DNA from: Lineus longissimus
Taxonomy: Eukaryota > Nemertea > Pilidiophora > Heteronemertea > Lineidae
Reading direction: 5' to 3'
Assembly: GCF_910592395.1 (NCBI RefSeq)
Contig: NC_088319.1
Coordinates: forward strand, 994,001 to 1,058,000
Length of the DNA stretch: 64,000 nt
The first letter of the stretch is position 1. Each line of letters begins with the position of its first letter. Under the pieces are notes generated by a model. It did no database searches, was not told the DNA's origin, and worked only from the letters and a program-made list of their open reading frames with translations. Below, piece by piece: positions 12,101-24,100 of the stretch. A program made the translations under genes and the position numbers.

Positions 12101-15100
12101 GTGTGGGTCATGTCCAGAACGGATGTGAAGACCTCTCTGACCTTGTTCTATAAACAGGGCACTGCTCAAGGCATGTACGGGGTTTCCTCAACAGTTATTT
12201 GTTCTCATGAATGCTAGGTGTCTTGCCAAAGGTCACAAAGGAGTCAGCAGATACACAAAATCGACCTACCTGTTCTCCTGTTCCTCTTTAGAGACACGCT
12301 ATGCCACTGTCCGAGGGTAAGGGGAGCCTCGGACCGGATCAGGGCAGGACCAGATCCACAGTCGTACCGGAACTCGGCGTATCCCTCGTTCAGCCCAAAT
12401 GATAAGAAGTCACCACCGCCGTCCGTCTTCTGTCCGTTATAGAGAATAATTCCATTGTTTGATTCCGGCTTGAAGAAGATTTCGATCTCGAATTCGAGAT
12501 ATGCGTCCAGGAGGGTTCGGTAGGCGATGTAGGACGAGGGGTTCTGGATGAAATAGGGGACAAGGGCTGGAAGAAGAAGATTTTGATTGTCAGATGGACT
12601 AAAGAATCCTTCTTCAACGGCAAGTGATCTTCCTGAGTCAGAAAATTTCAACCTGGGCAACTCATTACAGATAACTAACTGATGAAAATTCAGCCAGCTT
12701 CAGATAATCCCCAGCTTCAAGCTATGAGCATGCAGGTAGAGACCTAACAATGCTTAGATTACTGTAGGCCAGGAAATATTGTAGTGCCAAAAAATGGCAA
12801 CTTTGCTAAATTTTAATTGTCAGTGCACAAAATTCAATATCAGCTGCCAAAATTTTGTTAAATAGATTTGACATTTTTGGCCGTTGTAAGTTCAAGTTTG
12901 TTTCCCAAACTGTCAGTATGAAATGGGTTGAAACATAACCCGGCCTGCTGTAGACTTTGATACAGTCACGGGGCCTGCTAGCTCTGAACATACCTCCAAC
13001 CACCAACTCGATTAGCTGCTCTACACCCTGTATTCCTGGTGCCGAAACCCGACACACATATTTCCCAGAGTCCTCGGCCTTGACATCTCGGATGGTGAGG
13101 GCGCCTTCTTCTATCAGACGGTTCCTGAAAGGTGAAGGACTCGGTAAATTTCACGTGTTTTTTTGAGAACGCTTTCAAGGAAGCATTGCGAAAAGTCCAG
13201 AAGTTCACACAGGCCTTCCAGGACAGTAAAGGAGCAGTTACTGCTTGACAGGCACTCACCTTGGTAGCTCTTTGTCTCTCCGACTCCACCTAAGTGTAGG
13301 GTTGCGGATGTTTGGGGCCTCGCACGTCAAGACCACATCAGTACCAATGGAAGCTGTCTTTACCAGGGACTGGGCATTCAGGGGCCAATTGGTGTTACCT
13401 AAGAGACAAGTGGATCTGGTGAAAAACTCACAGCACGGAACTTGAAATCGACAAGTAGAAGCAGTATCATCTGCTGCATTGTACTGACGTTGTCCCAGCG
13501 AATGTATTTTTGAAGGAGCCTCATAGCCTAGTGGTTAACACTGCTGGCTACCACGCAATAGGGCCCGGGTTCGATCCCGGGGAGAACCCAGGATTGAATT
13601 TCTGGATGAACCGGCGTGGCTTTCAAGGAACTAAAATTCCTGGCTCTTCACAATATGTACATTAACGTATGAAATACTCGAGGGTCTGTCGGATGAGACT
13701 AAAAGCCGTGGTCACTTGTACCTGAGTGTCTATGCCAGGGTAAGTAAAAGATCCTACATAGGTGGACAGTAGCCTATAGTGGACTCCATACCTCCGGCAA
13801 AAATCCAATAGGGTTACGACGCCGGTAATGATATGATGATATGATATGATGATATGATGTATTTTGATCACAAGGGTTGGTCCTCAGCTCGCTAATCAAG
13901 ACCACACTGGTACACACAAAATGCAGACCAAAATCCGATGCAACCGCCGGGGGTTTTGGATGTAATTTGTGATCTACCAGAGCAGTCTTGATTGAGACAA
14001 CCAAGGACCCACAGTGAGGAAAACCTACAGAAAATACATGAAACCTAGAGACGATAGTCTCAAATATGTTGCAGGTTGCGTGCAGCTTTTTGTTGCAGGT
14101 TGCGTTCAGCTTTTTTCTTGGGGCTAATTGACAGTTATGACTCTGATGTCTTCAGCTACCTGTGATCTACTCCTAGAATCTTGGAGTAACGGGTCCAAAA
14201 TGGCTGCCGCCATGGCAGATACGGAATGACGTCGTCAATAAATCTAGTTCCATGACTGCCCAGGAGTTTACAACACAGGTTATGAAGCACACACTAATCT
14301 AAGTGAACTTTACTATAATACTCTACCTTCACTTCTATAAAGTCAGTTCATTTTTCAGCATAATGTCCAACACAAGAAGGCCTATGCACTGCATTTGCTG
14401 CAGCCACCATAGCCTAACAGCCAAACTCACAAGTGAAAACGAGCATATTAAATTCTGTTCTTTTTTGGTTAGTGGGTTAGGGGCTATACACTACAGGTTA
14501 AAGGAATTATAAGGTATTGGCTGTCTCACGAAACACCACGATAGTGGAGTTAAAAAGTAGTCCAGACCAATACTGAGGCGGCAGCCAAGATGGCTACGAA
14601 TTGACAGCTCCACCTGAGTGGTTTTTTGTGAGACCATCCAAACTAACACTGAGGTCGCAATTAGCAAACACCCAACACTTAATAGATCTGTATTGTACCC
14701 CCAGGTATATGGCACGGCTTAACCCGCCGGCCATGAGGGAATTCCTTTGGCCCAGTGGTTGGCGCGTTGGCCCCAGAGTGGAAGTTAAGCAACGTTGAGC
14801 GCGGTCAACCTTCGGATCGGTGACCGGCGCGTACAACAGAAAACACAACACAAGATCTTAGGCTATGAACTATGAATCTGCTCAGACGCATTTTACACCA
14901 CAAGAGGTTGTGGTTGTCTCACCAAAAACGTTGCGGTCAAAATGAGGCTTATACATAATTCATTATAAAACTGAAACATGCTAACCAAGGTGTTTTAGAA
15001 TAGGGAACTATACACTAGTTACTAATTCTATGGTCAAACCACATGCTGGGCAAAATACCTACCAGGATGAACCGTAGAACCTGCAAAAGTTTAGTAGACG

Positions 15101-18100
15101 GCTACATTAGTAAACAATAAGCATTGCAGATATCAATAAATAAGCATGTTGAGCCATAAGGTGCTCTGAAGATGATAGCAGTACAGTCCCAGTCACAACT
15201 GATGTACTGTCAGCTCACGCAAAGGTTAGAGTGATCGTGGTTAATGATACTGATCCGGCGCATTCTCGAATAGGTTGCGTTATTTACAAGTACATAACAT
15301 TCTCGAGGAATGTCAATTGTGATTGGGACTGTACATTTTGCAAAGTTTTTTTAAAACTGAGCATACTCTAGTTTCACCGATCCAAGACCACTTCATCATT
15401 TCTATGACATTGACACAGAGGTCAAGGACATGACGTCTGTGGCCATCAGAGAAAAATGAGATGATTGTAAAAAATGAAGCTCGTGATTTGAATACCTACC
15501 GTTAATGTTTCAATTGAAAACCTCCAAGACCCCATCAAAATCATGCAAAACAGTCTTACAGTGGTGTTACTAGAGTATTTCAATTGGCAAGCGAACAGAA
15601 ACTTAAGTAAAAGCAAGAGACAAGTATTCAAAACTTTGAAAATAAATATACCGATAAGCAGGTTTAATTGAGGGCGAAACAGTCAAACAACAAGAAGTAT
15701 CAATTATGTTGAGAGGAATTCGTTTTGAGCAAATCGAAAGTAGAAGGGAGTGTCTTTTTAATATGATTTCATCGGCAGGATAGTAAGAGTCATCAGAGGA
15801 GCATTTTCTTCCTTAAACTTCGGCAAATCTAGGACATAGCATGAAAACAGTCAGTGCAAGCAAATCCGCCATTGATGACATTACTAGCGCCAAAAAATAC
15901 TTCTTTTGACTTTTTCTCAAGTCAAAACACAGGTTTAATACAATACCAATCGCCCATTTATGCAAACTACACTATTATATTTGCATAAGTCTTGTAATTT
16001 CATATCGGTAGCAGTTCTTTAAAGGGAGCCTATAGGCAGAAGCCAGGTCAGCCAGATAGCATTTCACGGCAATGCCAAGAGGGGTCTTTCCTATCTCGCA
16101 GTATACTGAAACTGTACATGCTTGAAAACATGATCTAGTCCCCTAACTGTCTCATGAAGACCATCAATTTGACCCCCTCGCTCCTGCTTTAAAGCAAGCC
16201 AGAGGTATGGTAAGGATACGAGGATCTGAGGGTCATATACAAAAGTTTAAGGAACCAAACACCATCATCATATAAGCAGAAAAAAGGTGTGTGGTGAACC
16301 TTACTTCGGACGAAGAGCTCAATGCTGGCCTGGCGGGTTCCACCGCGATTTGACGCTATGCAGCGGTATTTCCCAGCATCCTCTAGTGCAACGCGTGGAA
16401 TGACCATCTGACTTCCTGTGATGATTGCTGACGTCGGTACTGCTCTTAAATCACGGACCCAACGGATTGTAGGTGGTGGATTCCCGATGACCTCGCATGT
16501 GAACTCCACGCGGTCACCTACACTAACGGTCTGAGTGCGCGAGGCGATTTCTTGGATGTTGCTGAAGTCACCGTTGTCGACACCTCGGCCACCAGTACCA
16601 ACCTCACCCCCAGGGCTCGCTCGATCTGAAGGCAGAAATATGTGTCAGGTCGGGCTGTACAAGGTCAAAGGTCTATAAGGTCAGGAGAGGGAAATCAGTG
16701 ACAATCTAAAATGGCTAAGAATGAGGTTCCGGTTATTTTGCTGCCTGACGAGTAAAAGTTCTTGAACTTGTTGTTAGATGGCGCTGGAGAGGAAAGGACA
16801 TGAAATCTGCTAAGTCCAAGTGTTCAGCGAATGAGTATGGAGGCTTATGATGTGATTAATTGGAGAAATATTTATACAACAAAAAGTATTATTTATTCTG
16901 ACATAAAAAATGTAATCTATAAAAAACAGTTTTTGTTTGTTCCTTTTTGAAGGTACCCTTTGACACATTTCTTTTACCTTACATATTTCACAACAGATGA
17001 GGATAAAATGGTGGCAAATATTGTCGGATCACCGTACAGTATGCATGCACATTTAGACAAATAGAGAAATATCTATGGTACACAATTAACATCGGTACAT
17101 GTAGGCAATATTTATCAATTATGATACAAGATCTGATGTTTCAACGATGGGTATCTAAATCTAAGTCTTCAGACGGGGAAGGGGGGTAAAGGGTGGAAAG
17201 GGAGTACAATGACATATCTCCTTTGGCCCTATTGGCGTTATTGGTGGTGGTCGGGGGGGGGGGGGGGGGGTTGGGTTGAGGGGGGCGTTGAAGTCTTTCT
17301 ACTCATCCTCAATCAAATGCTTTGGGAGGAGCTGAAATGGTGGCTGAAGTGAGGTGATCACTTGATGACATCAGTTTGTATTTGGAGGGGGGAGGGGGTA
17401 TTGAATGCCTAAACAAGGGTCCAGCTGGAAAGGATGGATTGGGACATGATCCTACTGACACTTTTGGTGGAAGACTCAGGTACATACGTCACAAGGAGTC
17501 TAACACTTCATCTAGGTTAGCTCTACCAGTGGCCTCTTCACCGACAGTAAAGTGTTTTTCATATCAGTCTGCCCAAAGGCACTCAGTTGAACTCAGGAAT
17601 GTGATCAGATCACATTTACCAAAAGATAGTGGAGTTAACAACAACACTAGATTATGCTTTGGATAGGCCAAACCAATGCTGAAGGGTAATACTCTGTTTC
17701 AAATTTGCTTGGCTCGACTGTCCCACATAGACATTTTGTGACCTTGCTCCAGTTCCAACTACTTGCCTTTATTCTACCCCTGACTTAAAAACAGAGTATA
17801 GTTCTTCCACAGAGTCAACTTTAGCCAGTCAACTATGACACAAGCTGCCCTGGGCTGAGTATAGTTCTGCCACAGAGTCAACTTTAGCCGGTCAACTATG
17901 ACACAAGCTGCCCTGGGCTGAGTATAGTTCTGCCACAGCTTCAACTTTAGCCGGTCAACTATGACACAAGCTGCCCTGGGCTGAGTATAGTTCTGCCACA
18001 GCTTCAACTTTAGCTGGTCAACTATGACACAAGCTGCCCTGGGCTGAGTATAGTTCTGCCACAGCTTCAACTTTAGACGGTCAACTATGACACAAGCTGC

Positions 18101-21100
18101 CCTGGGCTGAGTATAGTTCTGCCACAGCTTCAACTTTAGCCGGTCAACTATGACACAAGCTGCCCTGGGCTGAGTATAGTTCTGCCACAGCTTCAACTTT
18201 AGCCGGTCAACTATGACATAAGCTGCCCTGGGCTGTGTAACAGTATCATTTGTAATCACACGACATGTATCACAGTTTGATGACAAGAGTTCGGTCAATT
18301 ACCTTTGGCCAGATTTATCTGGCAAACACTTTATGATAGGACATGATTGGCCTACTTGGGAAAGAATTTCACTACAGCACTCAACTTGAATGGACAGGAA
18401 CTGTACCATATTTTGGGTATTCTTCAGAAAACTTGTGTTTTGGCTGAATAATTTCAAAATACAGAACAAACCCTGCTTGGAACACTGAGGTAATAATTAC
18501 ATAAAGACCAGGTAAGAGAAACGTACAGTACAGTCCAGAAGTAAACTCTCATATTATCTACAGTAGTGTCAGCAGTACATTTCTGATACAGCCCCTACCA
18601 CGCAATGTATAAGGTTTCATATCCCCGCACCTGAAACTTGTTGGGTAATTAACAACATGGGATGCGTTACTTCTGGACAGTACTGTAGCAATACAATGGT
18701 TCAAACCCCAGTTCCAAAGAATATACATCATAGGGCATTATATGTATACATGCTAACCTTTCTGGATGCGTTCTGTTGTGGTTGGGTCTGAGTGGAAAAT
18801 TAGAACATTTTAGTAAAAGTAAAAATGAAATTAAGAGGAACCCAATGAAACATGACCCCGTCCTCGACATGGACTATCACCACAGGCACATGAAGAGAAG
18901 GGCTCAATAGCCCCTCCCTCGATAGACAAACAAACTGCCAATGACGACACACGTAAAATAATAGAAGGTACCCAACCGCAAAACATACAGAGTTCGCCTA
19001 CAATCTTTCGAGAAGCACTACTGATCCACCCCAAAAGATTTTTTCACAACTACAGCGGTTCACAGAGATTTAATATCACTGTTTAACATCCTATACAGCT
19101 TCAGTCCAGCTAGCTCTCAGCCGAAACAAAGAAAAGTTTGGCCAGAGATGTTACACTGTCATTGACGTGATGGTCAGTGTTTGATGTAGTGTGTGCATTC
19201 ACATTGTGCAATGCACCATTGCATTGATACACTCTCGTATGCTACATGTATGTACAACCATGAAAAGTACATCTATTTTTCAAAAGAGAGGACAAACTTT
19301 CAAATTCAAACAACAAAATGGAAAAAAATGCAGAATTTGAAGCTTTTTTCCTAAAGGAAGGTTTCTACTCACCGATATTAATTGTCACATAGGCCCTGGC
19401 GCTCCCAGCTGCATTGGCTGCTGTACACAGGTAGTTACCAGCATCACTCTCCTTGAAGTTGTAAATACTGAAACACAAAAGACAATTACGAATTCAGTCG
19501 TTCTTTTCCTACCAAGCAAACAGTGGAACCGCTAACCGGATACCTCCCCTGCTATGTAGCAGATTGACTATCTGTACCATTGACAGTGACTTTGCTCACA
19601 AATGCGTCTTCTCTTAACATCAGACCTCTGTAATCAGGACACCTCCCTATTAAGGACAGCGTCCTTAGTGTCGCGACCCAGTCCCAAGTCTTTAGTCTGG
19701 TACTCGGTGACCTTCAAATTGGGCTGCACGATCCCCGACCATTCTGACCCATGGACTATAACGACTGTCAAGAGAAGTGGTACTTACCTGAAATCAGCTG
19801 GCCAGAAATGACCCGGCCAAAAAGGTCATGTGCTAAAAAGACTGTTTACACACCATACCCCTGCGAAATTCGACTGGAAATTGTCGGCAAAAGCCGGCAA
19901 TTTCCACCTAATTCCAAACTATTTTTCCTTGCCAGGAGGCTGGAATTAGCTGGAAATTCCAGAAAATGTCAGGGCTGGAGTTTGGTGGTATTTTGGTAAA
20001 TGGCAGTGCCAGAAAATGCCAGCTCTGGAAAAAGCTGGCATAACCTGGCATTTATTAGCTGGAACCTAATTTCAAGAGCTGGAATTAGGTGGAAAAATCT
20101 GGACCCAGGCCTTCCAGCTGATTTACCTAGGCCAAGTACCTGAAGTGATCCAAGCTAATGCTTTGGTAAAATACATGTACATCATTATATGTACACTATA
20201 CGCATACACTCACGTCAGTACTCCTTTCTCGACGGTGATCTGCGCCGGCAGTTTGCCGCCATCTTTCGCCCATGTGATACGTGGTTGTGGACTTCCCGTC
20301 ACCAGACACCGAAGCTTGGCGGTGCGCCCGAGGGCAACGGTAACACTCTCTTGACCGATGCTGGCAGATGGAACAGCTGGAAGGGCAAAATTTGAATTAG
20401 ATGCCAAACCCTTGATGGTTGCGATGGATTAGTGCTCATTACAAAGTCTCTTTCTATGCACAGTACTTGTCTACTAACTACCAGATAACATCCAGAACAC
20501 AGAGCTTTTGATTTGGCCCTTCTAGATCGAGTGACTCAGCAATATGACTGGAATCTTTGCCCTAAAATTCATTTTTCACCAACAACATTAACCCTATAAC
20601 ACCTGGAGGCGCCCTATGACCCCCGCCGCCGATCCCCCTGGAGGCGCCCTATGACGCCCGCACACCCATATTCAAATTTCGCGCGCTTAGCTACCGATCT
20701 CCTTCAGAGCGCCGCCTATTATGAATCTATGAAACTTAAGCTTTCAAATGCCTGGATGAACAATGGTGGTTGCTGTAGAAGTTTTTCAGATATTTGACGA
20801 TTAAGTTTTTGTTTCTCTTCAAGCCAGTAAATTCAGGTTGGACATTTGAATTGCTGAAATGGATCGTTTGTTTGATTCCGATTTGGATGTACCTTATCTA
20901 ATAGGGAATTTCATCTTCTTTTAAATAAACGGGACTTATAATACATTATTTGGAAGTTCACCTATGTCATTTTGTAAAAAACTGGACCCCATCGCAAAAA
21001 ATGTGATTTCCAGGTAAAATCACGTCGGGGCCTAGGGGAATAAGCACTTGCGCTGGCAGTGGCTCTAGGTGTTATAGGGTTAACAAAACTATCATACTCT

Positions 21101-24100
21101 CATGACAGCCAACACCACGGAGCAGTGAACAGAGTTTTCCTGTACCCTATACACCTTTCCAGAAATGGGGCGCTGAGTGTCCGAAATAGTGATGTCATAA
21201 GGGGAAACTAGGCCTTATGGTGGAGGGACAAAGGAGATAGTCATGGTTGACCAACACACTTGAATGCCTTTAATGACGGACAAGGGGGAAAAAGTTAGTT
21301 CCAATGCAAGCCACCAATTTCGGGAAGCATGTATATAGTTCTCTTCTTGATCCAGCTCAGAAAATAAAATCACCGGGAACATCTGCAAAATGTCTCGAAA
21401 TTGCTCACCCAGTATAACAAGGTCTACAAAGCCCTCAGTCGTCCCAGTAGAGCTCCTAGCAGTACAACGATACTTCCCAGCGTCATTTATCGTCGTGCGT
21501 GGGAAATCCAAATAACCGCGACCATCATCGACGACATACGGCGATAGGCCTGCTTCAGGTCGGTCCCAGGAGATGTCAACGACGCCAGCTGTCTGCACGT
21601 CACAGATCAAGGTGACAGCATCACCGAGTCTGACTTCACGGAGAGGTTCGCCGATGTTAATTCTAGGGAGGACTGGAACGAGAATTCGAGATGTATCAAC
21701 CCTTTAACACTTTCAGAACCGCAGGATTTTGGCAGTGTATGGTACCCCAGGCCCACATGCGGTATAGATTGGGAGGGCTGCATCCAAAATTGGCATAGGA
21801 AAACCATCATTGAAAGAAAGCTGGCATTGTTGTTAACCTACATGTAGGGACGAGGTCTTCATTGAAACGAGTGCAGTGCTCCAATCAATTTTCTCAGGTG
21901 TAACCAACGTAAAGCTTATTGGGACTGCTGTTAATGATAGAACTATAGGGATAATTTGGTAGAAAGGATGACTGCGGGCCAATAGTAGGCAGTTGACGGA
22001 CTCGGTAAATGAACCAGTCAAACATGATGAGACACAAGATAAGTTATGTCATATTAATAGCGGGGCGAGCAGGATTTCATTTTGACGTCAGTATGAATCT
22101 TTTCGCTCCACACTGCGATGGCCAATAGAAACAGAGTCAAGACCTTAAAACTCACCAGCACCGACGATTCTCAACTCAACTTGGTCTCGATAACTCGTTC
22201 CGTCATGGCCTGCGGTCGATGAGCACACATAAACACCGGAATGATCTGGTTGGACGTTGTAAAGATAGAGGGAGCCAGAACTTTGACGATGGTTGACGGG
22301 TATAGCACCGCGTTCTCGACTCCAGTGGATATTTGAGTTTGGATCTGAAATTGACAACAATTAGACTCTTGTTGTATCTTTCTTTAAAATGACGCATCAT
22401 TGAACAACATTCTACTTGCATTGAAATGGTAAGGTATTCAAATCTTGGGTACTGTTAAACCTCATTTTAAGACAATAAATACTGTAGAACGCCTCTCTAT
22501 TAAGGACACCCTCGGGACTGACAAGTGCTGTCCTAAATAGAGAGGTGTCCTAATTAGAGAGGTCAAATTGAATGAAAAGTACCAATTTGGGACCAAAACT
22601 AGTGTCCTTATTAGGGAGGTTTTCCTTACTAGAGAGGTGTCCGCTAAGGGAGGTTCCACTGTAATAATACATTTTGGAAAGATTTGCAGCAGTTTTTGCA
22701 GCCAAACTTTGAAAGACTCCGTCTGCATTGATGTATTTGTCAAACCTACCTCTACTTCTGCAAATAAAGGTGATATCATCTCCGATGCCAGCCTGCCGTA
22801 AATCACCGCCCTCTATTTGTAAGACCTGCTGCTTGACCGTGGGACGAACTTCACCTCCGCGCCCTTCGACAGTCACGACCACACGTCCCTCCGCCTGACC
22901 AAGGCTGTTCGTGGCAAGACAAATGTATTCACCAGCGTCCGCGGCAGAGATTCGCTCAAGTATTAGGCGGGCAACTCCACGCTGAAAGATGTATGGCATT
23001 TCCAAGGTTAATGATTGAGATGGGCTACCAGTGGCAGGGATTGTTATCATTGTAAGGCAACTGTTTCAGTCATTCCAAGCATTTGTCATTCTCACCCTAG
23101 CTATTGGTCTGTACATGCATGATCATGAGGAAACCAGCCCTGTAAAAATTATCTCCTAACCATCCCCCACCAACTAATGGAAAATGCCTTAGATGCCGGG
23201 GGGGGGGGGGGGGGGGGGGGATGGATATTTGATGAGGGGAGAGTTTCTGAAGAATAGTTTATTGACTTAAGCTCTCAGCTTATCTGAGCCAGGTAACCTC
23301 CTGCTGAGTTGCCGGACCAAAGGCTGAGGTCAACATATGTTGTTACATAACCGATCTTGCTATCACATCCTGGTTGCCTTGTAGTCGACCAAATTACTTC
23401 TGATTTTGCCTCATCACAGTAAATTAGTCATAATCACATGATGATCCTGGCCAGAGTGTTATCACTGGTTACGCTGGCCATTAGGTAGATAAGGTAAATA
23501 TGCCGATCATCACTGTGTGTAGTATCAGCGGGGTGCTTGAAGTTGGAGGGCGACTAAATATTTTACAGGGCTGGTTTCCTCATGATTCAAGCTCTACTCT
23601 CTGGGGGTTTTACAGGTCCAAACTTTAGCAACATCTACATGTTTACAGCCCTATCACCCAAAGAGATTACCACAAAGCTCGTGGGGTCTGTGGTGGAACT
23701 CTCTAGGACAGGCAATTGCATTCCGCGAAGTTACTATTTATAGCTCACAAGGTCATTTGCATAAGATATTGATGACGTTTTAGTCACGTGACAGTCGGAC
23801 ATCGACACTTATTTCTACGCCTTTGAGCTTATTTCAAAGTCAATTATCTTTGACCCTGCATTGTTTTTAGCATGAATGATACCATAGAGTCAGAGAGAGA
23901 AATATTCAGAACAATTATGTAGTATTTCCAACACTCGGACATGTGCCAGATTGAATCTAACTGCCCTAGTCAGAAAGCCTGAATCAATTACAAAACCGCA
24001 TGTTTGTCCGACATTGCCTGTAATTCAGCGATGGGGAAATAGAGGGCAGCAGCTGCAGTGACGTCATCTTCGCGGAATGCTATTTCGCTACCGAGAATGG

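Noticed and set aside
13517-13600. Possible functional tRNA gene
   Set aside because: A- and B-boxes are good, but no cloverleaf with paired acceptor ends can be formed and the sequence continues into a shared repeat body, so it is a SINE.
17774-18298. 174-codon minus frame with [20 protein letters not shown] repeats
   Set aside because: It is the 63-bp minisatellite inside a dispersed element; no start context, no domain, and it lies in an intron.
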